64,000 nucleotides of DNA, taken from NCBI GenBank assembly GCA_903632075.3, contig CAHIKZ030002033.1:238501-302500 (forward strand). Reading direction: 5' to 3'. The notes beneath the pieces are model-generated. The model worked only from the letters and a program-made list of their open reading frames with translations, ran no database searches and was not told the origin of the DNA. Positions 41,816-52,097 of the stretch are shown here, in pieces (the stretch's first letter is position 1; each line of letters begins with the position of its first letter). This stretch comes from Acanthosepion pharaonis. Lineage: Eukaryota; Mollusca; Cephalopoda; Sepiida; Sepiidae. The position numbers and the translations under genes are program-made.

Positions 41816-41985
41816 ACCTCCCCAAAGATTAAAATGAAAAAAATGCCCCAAATCTAATAAAAAAAAATTTTTTCGTCAAAATCTTTATTAAGGAACACCA
41901 AAGGATATTTTTTATTATTAAATTGATTTTTTTTTATCCTTTTTAGAACGTTCGAAATGTTGGTTAAACATTGTTTTTATTGTTC
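41816..41985 (+). mobile_element. Element C-related end fragment
   Basis: Begins GGTACCTCCCCAAAGATTAA, sharing the nine-base start of element C. It continues 'ttttttcgtcaaaatcttta' and 'ttaaggaacaccaaagg', parallel to 'ttttatcgtctaaatgtttt', 'attaagaggaaag'. 'cgctaaaatctttattaaga' at 51440-51465 resembles this subfamily. Confidence 0.5.
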
Positions 41986-42074
41986 ACACTAGCGCTGCTC
42001 TCTCCCGTAGGTTAACATTAGCTTTAGCTCAGTTCGTGCACATATTGATCATCACAACTACCTCTCCCCAACAA

Positions 42075-42102
42075 AATAAATAAATAAATAAATAAATAAA
42101 AT
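42075..42102. repeat. (AAAT)n microsatellite
   Basis: AAAT repeated about six times. Confidence 0.95.
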
Positions 42103-42204
42103 AACGGGACCTTCAATCAGTGTTTAACTGAAGCAAGTAACGGCTTGTAAATTTTAACGTCTCCAAAACAAAACTTTCATTTAATCACCACAGAAACTTT
42201 TCTG

Positions 42205-42860
42205 CCTGCCATTAGCATGGCTAATGCCAATCTCCAGTGTGCCACCTCTTTATGCCTTCTTGGGCGCACGTTTTCTCCTGACATGAATTGGAAAGATTAT
42301 ATTGAATCAATTGATAAGTCACCTGCTAGGAAATTTGTTTCACTGCGTCGTGCCAGACAATTTCTCTTATCTTTAATCCATTTTGCGCATTTATAAATCT
42401 GCCATTTGTCTGGGCATTGAATATTATTTCCCTATCTGGTCTTGTGCTCCTGCTATATATTTCGAGATTCTTGATAAAATTCAAAGAATGGTCTGACTTA
42501 ACATCTCGACTTCAGTCACTTTCTCACCGACGTGATGTAGCTTCCCTCTGTCTTTTCTACAACAATTTTCATGGCAATTGGTTTAATGAGCTTTCTCAAC
42601 TGCACGAATTTAAGACGTTATTAGATTGGCAACTAGGCCTCACTGTATTTATTGTTTAATTAACTAGAGGCAACAGCCTGTTTTATTGTAATAGTTTTTC
42701 TCGCCTGTAAAACTTCTGATTTTCTTCCTTCCCTGTCACCTATCAACTTCAAAAATTTAACTGCAACGCCAATCACCTTCTGTCGTTCTGAATCTTGTTT
42801 CGTTATTGTCCTTTCTCCTCTCTAAAATATTGGAAGCGCATCTACAATTTTGATCTAGAT
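42205..42860 (+). mobile_element. Jockey/CR1-like LINE ORF2 C-terminal relic
   Basis: This is the longest piece of this LINE's ORF2 end. Across frames it reads 'MANANLQCATSLCLLGRTFS', 'KDYIESIDKSPARKF' and then SLSHRRDVASLCLFYNNFHG with 'NELSQL' (in the frame 42417-42659). The 'LSHRRDVASL.LFY...HG.C..EL..L' motif is the hallmark of the C-terminal region after the reverse transcriptase domain. The 3' part (42740-42850) corresponds to 'FPSLSPINFKNLTATPITF'. At least three frame breaks; inactive. Confidence 0.75.
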
Positions 42861-43111
42861 ATGTAACAACTTCTTAAACTGGAAAAATACAATAAAAAAA
42901 TTAAATTTAATACAATTCCTTTAGATTATAAATGTGCCTGCAGAATGAAAACAAACAGTACAAAATTCGAAATAACGAAACGTTCTCTTTCATAAATATT
43001 CTGATGACGCTAAAAGCGAAGCAATTGGTGTTTGATTTGTTTGTGTTTTGAGATTAAACACTCTCTAGAATGAGTTGAACTCGTACAAATCGTGTATGTA
43101 ATATATTGCCG

Positions 43112-43116
<5 letters not shown>

Positions 43117-43182
<66 letters not shown>
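43117..43182. repeat. (TA)n microsatellite, left flank of element C
   Basis: TA tract ending exactly at GGTACC of element C. Confidence 0.95.
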
Positions 43183-43184
<2 letters not shown>

Positions 43185-45135
43185 TACCTCCACGAGATCG
43201 CTAAAAAAAAGCATAGCATGATGAAAAAAGACGCCAAACTTGACGAAAACAAAATTTTATCGTCTAAATGTTTTATTAAGAGGAAAGTCAAAGTATTTTG
43301 GGGGTATTTTTTCCATTTTTTAATCGTTCCTAGTACGTCCGAAATTTTCGTTAAAAATCTTTTTTTTTTTTTGAGTCAGCAAAATTGACCATTTTTTTAC
43401 ATTTTTTAAAAAAAAACTGGAAATTTGACTTTGAAATTCTTTTAAATATCAATTATTTTTTCAAAACTTATTTTAAGAAAATCAGAAATTATAATGTTTA
43501 TTTAAAATATTTTGAACCAAACTTAACTTAGCTTTTGTGCCCAAAAAAGATGTAATTTGAAAATAAAACAAAGCAGGTCATAAACTTTCGCGTCTCTTGA
43601 CATGTGATGAATGATATATTTACGAATTCCATGAGGCTAATTTGTTCTACGGAAGGAGAAAAGTGAAATAATTTACATTTACGTGAACAAATTATTTACC
43701 CCGTTATTTTTAACGAAAACTTTCAGCGGTCTTTTTTTTTTTTTTTTTTTTTTTGTACTTAGCTTTCACCTTTACGTTTATGATGCTTTATGGGAAATAT
43801 ATTGTAAAGAAATTAAAATAAAACTGTTAAGAGTGACATTAAATTTCATATTTCTTAAGAAAGGTATCTAATTAATTTATAGGTACCTTTCTTATGAAAT
43901 TTTATCAGAATTGTACATAAAATACTATAATTTTATGTACATTTATTACATTCTACTGTTATTTGTATTTGCATTCATTTTATTATTAATTTTGATATTT
44001 CATTTATGGAAAAATGTCGTAACTGAGATTAATATAAAAATAAGATCATATAAATTTCATAAGATGATACTGATACTTGTAGGTACCCTTCTCAGTTGAA
44101 ATTGAAAAATCAAATTAACTTCTCCACATGTGTTTCGCAAAAGTAAAGGCCTTAACAGCGGAGAACAATGCTTAACTCAAATAACGCAACTTAATTATAT
44201 TCTGGTTGGTCTTCCGTATTTTATAATTACAGCTCGATTATAAGCACAAAATTACATTTCTTAATTACTGGGGATCTTCTGATTAGTCAAAATGATACAA
44301 TTTACAACGCGCTAAAAAAAAGATCTATCTCATAAGGACACTTTATGAAAGCCGATGCGGCTTTTAACTAATTTTATAATATTTTAACAACTTAAATGTA
44401 AAAAATCTATTATAATTAATGAAATAACAAATAATTGTATTAAAATTCATTTTCATCGAAAAATTTTTTTTTTGAAAATATTGTCCATATTCATAAAAAC
44501 AACTAAAAGCAAATAAAAGCATTTGAAATTAAATAATATCTTTGTTTTATTGAGTTTTTGTATGTTACAATTCAGAGCTGATTTTCAGGTACTGCGTATC
44601 CAATTAAAAAAAAAAAAAAACATGATTTGCATTCCTCAAAAGCATTGTGCTTTTAATTATTGTAATCACTAAAACCGATGCGATCGAATTTCTAGCGTTT
44701 TCATAAAATTAGTTATGGGGGGTAATAATATTTTTTAAAAAAATATTTCTACCATGACTTTCATAAAAAAAAAACATATTTATAATAATTTCGATCATCT
44801 GTGAATAGTTCCTGAAAGTTTCATTAACATCCGATAATTATTTCTATTTTTGCACGATTTTTTCAAATTAATGTGTGTCATAAAAAAAAAAACGTGCAAA
44901 AATTGTTATGTTATTTACTAGTTCCACTGATACAAATAGAAAAAAGTTTTTTTTAATCAAAATTTAGAATGTTCAAAAAAAAAGGAAAATTTTTAAAATA
45001 ATTAAAAAAAAACTTTGGTCTTTCCTCTTAATAATAACATAAGCATTTAGACAATAAAATTTAGTTTTCGGCAAGGTTGGCGTCTTTTTTCATCAAGCTA
45101 TGCTCTTTTTTTTTTAGCGATTTCGTGGAGGTACC
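43183..45135 (+). mobile_element. Element C, complete copy (1953 bp)
   Basis: Both ends are GGTACCTCCACGA(G/A)AT and continue as inverted repeats for roughly 120 bp ('gcatagcatgatgaaaaaag', 'tttatcgtctaaatgtt', 'attaagaggaaag' on the left; inverse from 45015 on the right). It sits inside a (TA)n tract, so the target duplication cannot be sized. The interior is about 75% AT-rich, has no credible frame, and matches 29421-31320. It is a non-autonomous DNA element; a GGTACCTCC terminus does not match a superfamily I know with confidence. An internal 'aaaggtatct...aggtaccttt' inverted pair lies at 43860-43893. Confidence 0.8.
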
Positions 45136-45145
45136 TATATATTAT

Positions 45146-45178
<33 letters not shown>
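45136..45178. repeat. (TA)n microsatellite, right flank of element C
   Basis: TA tract with one 'ttatta' break, directly after GGTACC. Confidence 0.95.
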
Positions 45179-45189
45179 TATGAACTTTT

Positions 45190-45900
45190 TGCATAAAGGT
45201 GTACATGATTGTGGTATCCAATAATGGAACTCTATTTCTAGTGAGTTTAAAAATTTCTGCAAAAACTACGCGAATGAAAATTTGGCAACGTCGATTTATC
45301 ATCCGCGGTCGAATGGTCAAGCTGAGCGGTATGATGACTCCTTCAAAAGGACATTAAGAAAAGATAGAGGCTTGGAAGCTGGAGAAACGGCACAAGAATT
45401 TTTGAGCGTATATTGAATAACCTCAAATGTAAACGTTGCTGCGAAAATGTCACATGCAGAGCTCATGTTTGCTGGGAAAGTTTTTGACAAATCACTGCCA
45501 GGGAATTGAAAAAAAAGCCGACAATTTGAAACTACCAGATCATTTAAAATCGGTGATAGTCGTCTTTAAAAGCTTTAAGACAGAAAAAAAAAATTGGCAG
45601 GAAGGAAAATTATTCGACGCCTTGGTAGTATGACGTACATTGTCGAATGTGAACGATTTCCACATAATTATAAATCAATTGAGGTCTAGGTATGCACAGA
45701 ATAAGCAACCAGTACAATTTAATTCACCGATGTACATACTTTTGAAGTACCTATTCCTAAAATTGATATTACAATACAACGCCAGAGTAAGCAAAAACGT
45801 AACCCAACTGAAACGTTGGAGGTAGATTTATGTCGGAAAAAGTATAGACTAAAGAAAGTCCATATCTAAAATGTGGGGAAGGGTTGTGGAGATGAACACA
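45190..45900 (+). pseudogene. Ty3/gypsy integrase relic
   Basis: Plus-strand fragments match the second half of a retrotransposon integrase. 'SNNGT' at 45217-45231 stands where the catalytic S-D-N-G-T is expected, so Asp has become Asn. After a one-base shift the text continues SEFKNFCKNYANENLA, then YHPRSNGQAERYDDSFKR (45295-45348), the highly conserved YHP.SNGQAER motif. Further on come 'VNVAAKMSHAELMF'-like text and, near 45590-45670, a degraded 'W..GKI..RLG.MTY.VE' GPY/F-type module. Stops at several points make it dead. No LTR is seen directly beside it, so its relation to the local LTR family is unknown. Confidence 0.8.
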
Positions 45901-46104
45901 CCACCCCCAGAACCAGTTGGACTAGTTCAATGATGCCGAGAATCGTCAAAAGAGAGCTAGCCTTATATCCTCACTACAAAATTCAATAAGACTACGTCGA
46001 CTCCAAGCGAAATTATATTTCATGATTGTGTTATCTTCATTCAATGGAATGAAGACTTTGGGTTTTAGGGTTTTGTTCCTTATTTAATTGTGCATGTCAA
46101 TTTT

Positions 46105-46180
46105 GACATCGAATTGTTTCCGGGGTCTTCAATCAAGTATGCTTTACATAATTGATTGAAGACCCTGGAAATGTTTCTTT
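46105..46180. repeat. ~26-bp-arm hairpin
   Basis: 'gaattgtttccggggtcttc' 'aatcaa' (46111-46136) pairs with 'attgattgaagaccctgg' 'aaatgtttc' (46152-46177), leaving a ~15-base loop. It lies just past the gypsy relic and may mark another small element. Confidence 0.65.
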
Positions 46181-46184
46181 TGGA

Positions 46185-47060
46185 GAATTTTTTTATTATT
46201 TTCATTCCTATTCCCAGTAGTTTTACTGATGTTTTACGATTATAGATGTTATTGTTGAAAGTACTCTCACTTATTTAGCTATCTTCAAGGAGTAAATTTG
46301 TTTTCGATTGCGAGTAGGCGTCTTGTTTTGATAGATTTTACACATGTTGAATTTTTGTGTTGTGGTGTCCTAATAAGGAATTCGAATTTTTTACACACAC
46401 ACACTTGACTGGCTAACAGAGATCGTACTTTAACCTGTCCACTTGGCTGGCTTGAGTCCAAAAAAAGTTTGAAAGATTTAATCACTGTAGCATTCGAACA
46501 GTTTATCAATATCAAGCAAAACAAAAGAAAATGATTAGATGAATACTTCTCTTAAATAATTGATTACCATTTTGTTTAAGAAATTTTTTCTTTTGCCAGA
46601 CATTTTCAGACGTAATTAATTTTTCCCCTTGTAAAGGATACATGATCCAAAAAGGAAAAAAAAGACTGGCTTAAAAAGTTCCGTACTTTAATTTCTTTTA
46701 ACCTTTCTATCAAAATCAAACAATTTTCTGGGATGAGAAATTTATCATAATTTAATTCCTTAAAATTAAGAAAATGGCCGCTTTTAAGAAAATTTTAAGA
46801 ACTCGAAATTAAATTTGACATTCCAATCTATATAATTTCTATCTGAAATACACAAGAATACTTTACTTACTGGAAATAATAAATTTAATCATTTAGCTTT
46901 CAATTAAAGCTAAAATGAAATTTTCAATTTTTTTTTTTTTTTTTTTTTTATTTTTTTAATTTATTTTTAAAAATTCATTTTAAATTTTAGGTATCGAAAA
47001 TTTATGTAGAAATAGTGGAGGGACCTATAAAATTTACATTCTGATTATCCTCACATTCCT
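46185..47060. other. Unassigned AT-rich sequence
   Basis: Poly-T near 46928-46950. No gene recognised. The 79-codon minus frame 46285-46524 has no domain. Confidence 0.4.
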
Positions 47061-47065
47061 TATCA

Positions 47066-47116
47066 AAACGTTTCGGCCGTTGTGCACTCTAGCCTTCAAG
47101 TGTTTGACGGTCCCGA
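47066..47116 (+). repeat. Motif-K repeat fragment
   Basis: 'aaaacgtttcggccgttgtg' followed by 'cactctagccttcaagtgtt' parallels 6656-6690 and 56692-56730. Confidence 0.45.
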
Positions 47117-47213
47117 TAACACATGGAATTATGAACTTAGTGTTGGTGGGTGAATTTGGGACATAATAATTGTTAGTTCAATTTCTTGGCCTGGGAGTGC
47201 AAACTTAGACTTG

Positions 47214-47372
47214 GTGGAAACTGGGCGAACAATAAGTAGTACTAAGTAAGAACTAGATGCGATATCCCCTGATGTTGGACAGGTGAAGGAGAAAAGTCTA
47301 CTACCATGGATTAAAGAGTTTAGTTCGAAATTTCTTTAATTTCTTTCTTTTACCCGAAGCGACAGGCACCCG
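47214..47372 (+). repeat. Repeat J, copy 1
   Basis: 'gtggaaactgggcgaacaat', 'gatatccc', 'accatggattaaagagttta' and 'gttcgaaattt' recur in inverse orientation at 51500-51665. Two copies only; class unknown. Confidence 0.6.
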
Positions 47373-47374
47373 TA

Positions 47375-47845
47375 GATCTGAAAGCCCATCGACCAAAACT
47401 TGTGACAAAGACAACGAAGATATTGAGAATAGTCAAGTGTCAATTATGCGAACAGACTTTTTGTCAGAATGCCGATTTTCTTGTGATCTTCCATGATTAG
47501 CAAATCCAGCACACGATTGAACCACTTTCCCGCGGATATCACATACAAGCTCAGACTGAATATCTTTTGGGATCGAATCTACATCCTTTCCTAAGATGTC
47601 GTTTTCACTTCAAAGACTCACTCTCTCTTTATTTTATTTTGTAACATCTCAAAACTATCGCAACCAACGCCTGATTTAGGAAAAATGAGGCCCTTTACGT
47701 AGAAATACGTAGGCCTGGAATTCCTACACGAGCATGGAAGGAAGAAGCCTCCACCACACTTCATGGCCAACTGGGGTCTATGCTTAAGCACAATGGTAAA
47801 TCCAGCACTGATTGCAACAATCAAAAACTCTCCCGTCTACTTATC
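47375..47845. other. Unassigned sequence
   Basis: Less AT-rich than its surroundings. A 68-codon minus frame at 47618-47824 has no recognisable domain. Confidence 0.35.
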
Positions 47846-47847
47846 TT

Positions 47848-48275
47848 CAGGCCGGTAAATGAAAATAGATATAGTGAAAAATAAACTGAATGCCTACTCA
47901 AATATTAGTATCCACTAAAAATAACGTTTAAGTAATAAAATCTCCGATTAATAAACAAAAATCCATTACTTCTTTAGAAATTGCTTTGTTTACGTTTGCA
48001 TACGAAACAAAGCAGATGTTTCGAGACTGAAAAAGATTTGCGTTTATAAGCCACTATTTAACTTGGCATGATCGTCGAAGCACTCCGTAGCAGAGTCTGC
48101 CTAAAGCACGTCGGATCTAACGACGGTTCCCTATCCTACCAGAGAGCGCATATTTTTTCTTTAATAAGATTTCTCTAATATTCAGACCGGTAGACGAACA
48201 TAAATATCGTGCTTAATACATAAACGGAGTGCCCACACAAATATTGAGTATCTACTAAAAATAATGTTTAAGTAA
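47848..48275. repeat. Two ~95-bp direct repeats (47848-47940, 48179-48275)
   Basis: 'ttcaggccggtaaatgaaaa' and 'ctcaaatattagtatccact' 'aaaaataacgtttaagtaa' in the first correspond to 'ttcagaccggtagacgaaca' and 'cacaaatattgagtatctac' 'taaaaataatgtttaagtaa' in the second. They run in the same orientation about 330 bp apart. Confidence 0.7.
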
Positions 48276-48277
48276 CA

Positions 48278-48308
48278 TATATATATATATGTGTGTGTGT
48301 GTGTGTAT
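48278..48308. repeat. (TA)n(TG)n microsatellite
   Basis: Short TA then TG tract directly after the second 95-bp repeat. Confidence 0.9.
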
Positions 48309-48931
48309 GTTTTCAGGTGTGCTACATCTATAGGGTGTTTTATGCTTTCTATCTATCATAGGTTGACTTTTCGCTTGTCTAAACTTATTCGTACACATAT
48401 CGATCATCACAATCAAAATAAAACTATCAACATAAGACAAATATTAGTAGATAATACCAAAATATGATGCAGGCGTCCTTGCATTTCTAGAAGCCATTAG
48501 ACCACAAAAACAATCCACATTATATAAAATATTTTGCTTCACAGGCGTGTGCATACAATATTTAATGCGCATAAAAAAAAATTAACATCACATATCAATA
48601 TTCGAAACGAACTTTTCCGTCGAATTGTTACAGATGAGGTCACGTTGAACCGATTCCAATGTAAATTCCAGCGATCTAAATAAAGCCAAGATGTTGTCAA
48701 TGAAAATCTTGCCCCCCCCCTCCATATTAACATCCAATTCTTGATAATCACTGAGATAATAGGAAATACTTGAACAAAACTGGAAAAGAAAACTTTAACT
48801 TTGGACAGTTTATTCAGTTTCAATCTTGACATATAACATCTTATTCGGAAATTGGAAAAAAAAAGGGTAAATTTAATTTATTGAATTTAACAAATATTGT
48901 TCGGATGAATTCTTGCTGCTTGTGTAACATA
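48309..48931. other. Unassigned sequence
   Basis: 'acacatatcgatcatcacaa' near 48394 resembles 'gcacatattgatcatcacaa' near 42039, a possible shared repeat. Otherwise nothing recognised. Confidence 0.4.
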
Positions 48932-48999
48932 CAGTGTAACCCGGATATAAGAGACTTCTTCTCCGGTCCCGACAACTCTCTTATATCCGGGTTACACTG
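48932..48999 (-). mobile_element. pogo-type MITE, minimal 68-bp form
   Basis: CAGTGTAACCCGGATATAAG at one end and its perfect inverse at the other, TA on both sides (48930-48931, 49000-49001). The centre 'ctccggtcccgacaac' is the complement of the 'gttgtcgggaccggag' centre of the 5869, 6165 and 7757 copies, so this copy is reversed. It is the shortest member: almost only terminal repeats plus a 16-base core. Confidence 0.85.
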
Positions 49000-49194
49000 T
49001 ATATAGCAAAGTTTAACATGCTAATAAGAGCAGCAGTTTGTACCTATCTAGAAAGAATTGTTATTTTCTTTGGCCACTGGGTTATTTAATGTCATAATTT
49101 AAATATTTTGAACATAATTTTATGGCTTAAACTTAATATATTTTGAATGCAATTGTATACTTTCAACTACTGGTCCTTTTGCTTTAAAAATGTT

Positions 49195-49425
49195 GGCCAT
49201 TGTGCTATATAATATAAAAATGTATTGCTGGTATTTTGACTATAAAAATGAATCGTTATACTTTCATAGTGTTTTGTCTCTATTTGTCCATAGCTGGGAA
49301 TCTAACAGGTGCTACCATTCCGGGTCAGGGTAGAGCTGGGACCAACAGCAAATAAGAGGTGTTTCCATGATCGTTCAGAACCTTTCATCTCACGATCTTA
49401 CTGCCGTTTGTCATCACACCCAGGA
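49195..49425 (-). mobile_element. SINE-A family copy, 3' truncated
   Basis: The antisense head ('gtcctgggtgtgatgacaa' complement near 49405-49425) and 'ggtgctaccattccgggtca' (49310-49329) match copies at 482 and 4020. 'catagtgttttgtctc' and 'attgctggtattttga' match the start of the middle region. The tail is missing. Confidence 0.6.
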
Positions 49426-49449
49426 CTATTCACTTTTCTAAGAAAATAA

Positions 49450-49900
49450 TTTTTTAGGCTGTCATAAATAACTCCCCCCTACTTTTTTTGGTTAACCAAC
49501 TTCATTCTTTTAAAAAAGCAGTACAATTACATTTTTTTTTTTCGATTATTCATTCACCTTTCATTGCGATGACTTGTTGCCAGTTATTAGGCAACTGTTC
49601 TATTCTATTCAGAACAGAAATTCCGCAGGTTCTCATATGAAAGAGTTCGAACACGTGAATCTGGTTTTCATTAGAGAAAGTTCCCTACCATAATAGCATT
49701 TTGCAGCGATCGGAAAAAACCCTAATTGTCAGAAGGTGCAAGATCTGGTAAATATGACCTGTGTAGTAGAACGGACCCACCAAGTTCTACAATTTTCCCT
49801 GTGTTCTTGCTTTATGCCGTCTTGCGTTTTCATGGAGATCATTTTTCCGTTTAAGCCATCATGCAAAAACACCTACTCCAAATTTATTAACAGCTGCGAA
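49450..49900 (-). pseudogene. mariner transposase C-terminal pseudogene
   Basis: The minus strand encodes the C-terminal catalytic part of a mariner transposase. 'LHENARRHKA' stands where HDNARPH is expected, so a Glu (complement 49829-49831) replaces the second catalytic Asp. After a frameshift it reads RSYLPDLAPSD, whose last Asp (complement 49728-49730) is the third catalytic residue, followed by FFRSLQNAIMVGNF. The ~101-base separation fits a D34D mariner with a small deletion. Stops follow. The N-terminal half is absent: a LINE relic begins near 50008. It may not be the same family as the relic at 35890. Confidence 0.8.
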
Positions 49901-50007
49901 TGATTAGATGTTATGATTCGTCATTGCAATTGAATCCAAAACCGTAAATTATATATAATTCGATATCTGTCTGCAAATCTGTTTATTTTAGTTAATTCCG
50001 GACATTC

Positions 50008-50340
50008 TTGGACATAACTAAAGCCGCCCTAGAATTTAAGCTTGATGGAAGTTACACTCGGCTGGTGAGAGTTATACTTATCTCTTGGAGACAACGTCCA
50101 ACTAAATCACGGCTCTATGGATCCATTCTTGATATTTCTGCAATCTTACACCAAAGCAGAATGCGCTTTGCTGGAAACTACTGGCGAGCAAAACAAGAAC
50201 TTGTGTATGATCTACTGCCCTGGACACCTAACAATAGCGCAATACAGGCTGGTCGCCCTGTAACGATCTACACTGACCAGCTATGTTATAACACAGAATG
50301 CCACCTTTATGACCTTTCGACATTTTATGCAGGGCCGTGA
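50008..50340 (+). mobile_element. LINE ORF2 C-terminal relic (second lineage)
   Basis: An uninterrupted 110-codon frame begins near LDGSYTRLVRVILISWRQRP and continues LYGSILDIS and RMRFAGNYWRAKQELVYDLL, then 'WTPNNSAIQAGRPVTIYTDQL'-type text (kept short here). This corresponds to the 'DG.YTRMLR..LN.SW......LYG.LP.VS..I..RR...AGHC.R..E.V...L.W.P' region after the reverse transcriptase domain in a widespread animal LINE group. Key positions are changed. It starts beside a mariner relic and ends before a different LINE relic. Confidence 0.7.
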
Positions 50341-50374
50341 TTGTATAATTATCTATTAAAAATTACTAATTTTT

Positions 50375-50815
50375 TTGTAATATCGGCCCTCCTATATAGC
50401 AGTGAATACGAGATAATTTCCTCACATACGAAAAGACTTGAAGCAACAGAAATGTAGTTCTACTGGAGGATGCTGAGAAAAGCAAGGACTGAACAAGTGA
50501 GCAGCGACAGTTTCAGAAAATGGAAACAAAAAAAAAGACGCTTATAACTACCAGAAAAACGGATGAAATTTCGACGGCATATAATGAAAGCCTTGGATAA
50601 TTTTACACTCAAAGGATATATTGACGACAAGAGGGACAGGAAAACAGCATCTAGCCTACCTAAGGTGAATGTGTGTGTGTGTGTGTGGATGACATTACAG
50701 GAATCGAGAGATATCAAAAAGACAATTTAATAAGAGCTACAATGGACAGGAAGATGTGGAGAGCTATGCTCTATAATGTCCTGAATAAACATGGCACATA
50801 AAAGATGGCATTAAC
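50375..50815 (+). mobile_element. LINE ORF2 C-terminal relic (first lineage)
   Basis: Plus-strand fragments read ALLYSSEYEIISSHTKRLEA, then 'FYWRMLRKARTEQVSSD', 'KFRRHIMKALDNFTLKG' and 'KRDRKTA', the order of the LINE at 59422-59811 but reaching further upstream. An in-frame stop and shifts make it dead. A GT microsatellite (50670-50687) lies inside. Confidence 0.7.
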
Positions 50816-51236
50816 TTTGTACTTAAGATTACCTCATAAGATAGCAAGTTTATCTTGTCCAGTCCATCTGAGTGGAAAAGATTTTTTTTTTCTAATATAA
50901 AACATCGCAATGAAAGTGGGAACGTGTTCCAACCTGTCGAGAGAAAAAATACTCTAAAATTACAGAGCTCAAGAATCCCTGTAACGCTTGATTACTGAAA
51001 CATGGAGTCTATTATTTTTCTCTCTCTTGACACTAATTTATGTTCTTTCTTCCTATCATATCTGCGTATAAACAGGTTTTGTTAAAAAAAATAAAAAAGA
51101 CAAAAGACAATTTTTTGTGTTTGTTTTTTTTTTTTTTTTTTTAAAAATGAAGTTTTCTTATTGGTGGATTGGTTTCCGTATTTTAGCGAGCTCACCATAG
51201 TTCGTGTTCGTTCTTGTTAAGGTCACACTTTTCAGT

Positions 51237-51240
<4 letters not shown>
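50816..51240. other. Unassigned sequence with poly-T
   Basis: Poly-T at about 51125-51142. No gene recognised. Confidence 0.4.
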
Positions 51241-51242
<2 letters not shown>

Positions 51243-51305
<63 letters not shown>

Positions 51306-51326
51306 TTTTTTTTTTTTTTTTTTTTT
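51243..51326. repeat. (TA)n and poly-T tract
   Basis: About 58 bases of TA, then about 26 T's. Confidence 0.95.
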
Positions 51327-51499
51327 CAAGAAAAAGAAATTCTATGAAATTCAGTCTTTCTTGCAATATACATCCAAAGATTCACTTAAAATGCGCGTAC
51401 ATGATTAAAAAATACGACCAAATTAATAAAAATAAGTTTTATCGCTAAAATCTTTATTAAGAACACTATCTGTATGAAATAATAAACATCATAAAATAA

Positions 51500-51665
51500 A
51501 TAACATCGGGTGCTTTTTGCTCCGGTTTATTGTAAGGGAATTTCGAACTAAACCCTTTTTAATCCACAGTGGTAGATTTTTCACGTTCAGCTGGATATGG
51601 ATCTAGGGATATCACATATTTATTTAGTACTGCCCAGTTATTGTTCGTCCAGTTTCCACTGAGGA
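51500..51665 (-). repeat. Repeat J, copy 2
   Basis: Inverse of 47214-47372: 'ttgttcgtccagtttccact' at the right, 'ttcgaactaaaccctttt' at the left. Confidence 0.6.
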
Positions 51666-52029
51666 CTTTTTTTATTATTGCTATTGTTCGCACACACAGT
51701 TTCCTGTGTATTGACATACAATGAGTTACAATTGACAGACGATAAGTCAGTGTGTGTGAATGAACGTAGGAAGTTTGTGGTCAAAGTATGTATAAGTGAT
51801 TGTGAATGTTTGTGTGTGTGTGTGTGTAATGTTTATGCGTGTTTCCCCGAAGTAAAGGCATAGGCCCTCCCCTCCCCCAAGGGAAAGACGTAAATCTTCA
51901 CTAGAGATTTACAACGTGTTGTATAAGCTGAAAAATGAGAAGAAAAGAAGATGAGGTCTCATCAAATGAAATGAGTGACCCCAAGTAGCGGTTTCAAAAA
52001 TTAGGAAATTAAGGAGGAGGTAACTCCAT

Positions 52030-52033
<4 letters not shown>
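51666..52033. other. Unassigned sequence
   Basis: A short (GT)n lies near 51811-51826. A 61-codon frame at 51678-51863 has no domain. Confidence 0.4.

Positions 52034-52095
<62 letters not shown>
52034..52095. repeat. (CA)n(TA)n microsatellite
   Basis: Long TA tract. The sequence after it has 'ctgtcgacatcatcag', a word resembling those near other TA tracts at 26.4, 35.3 and 43.0 kb. Confidence 0.95.
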
Positions 52096-52097
<2 letters not shown>

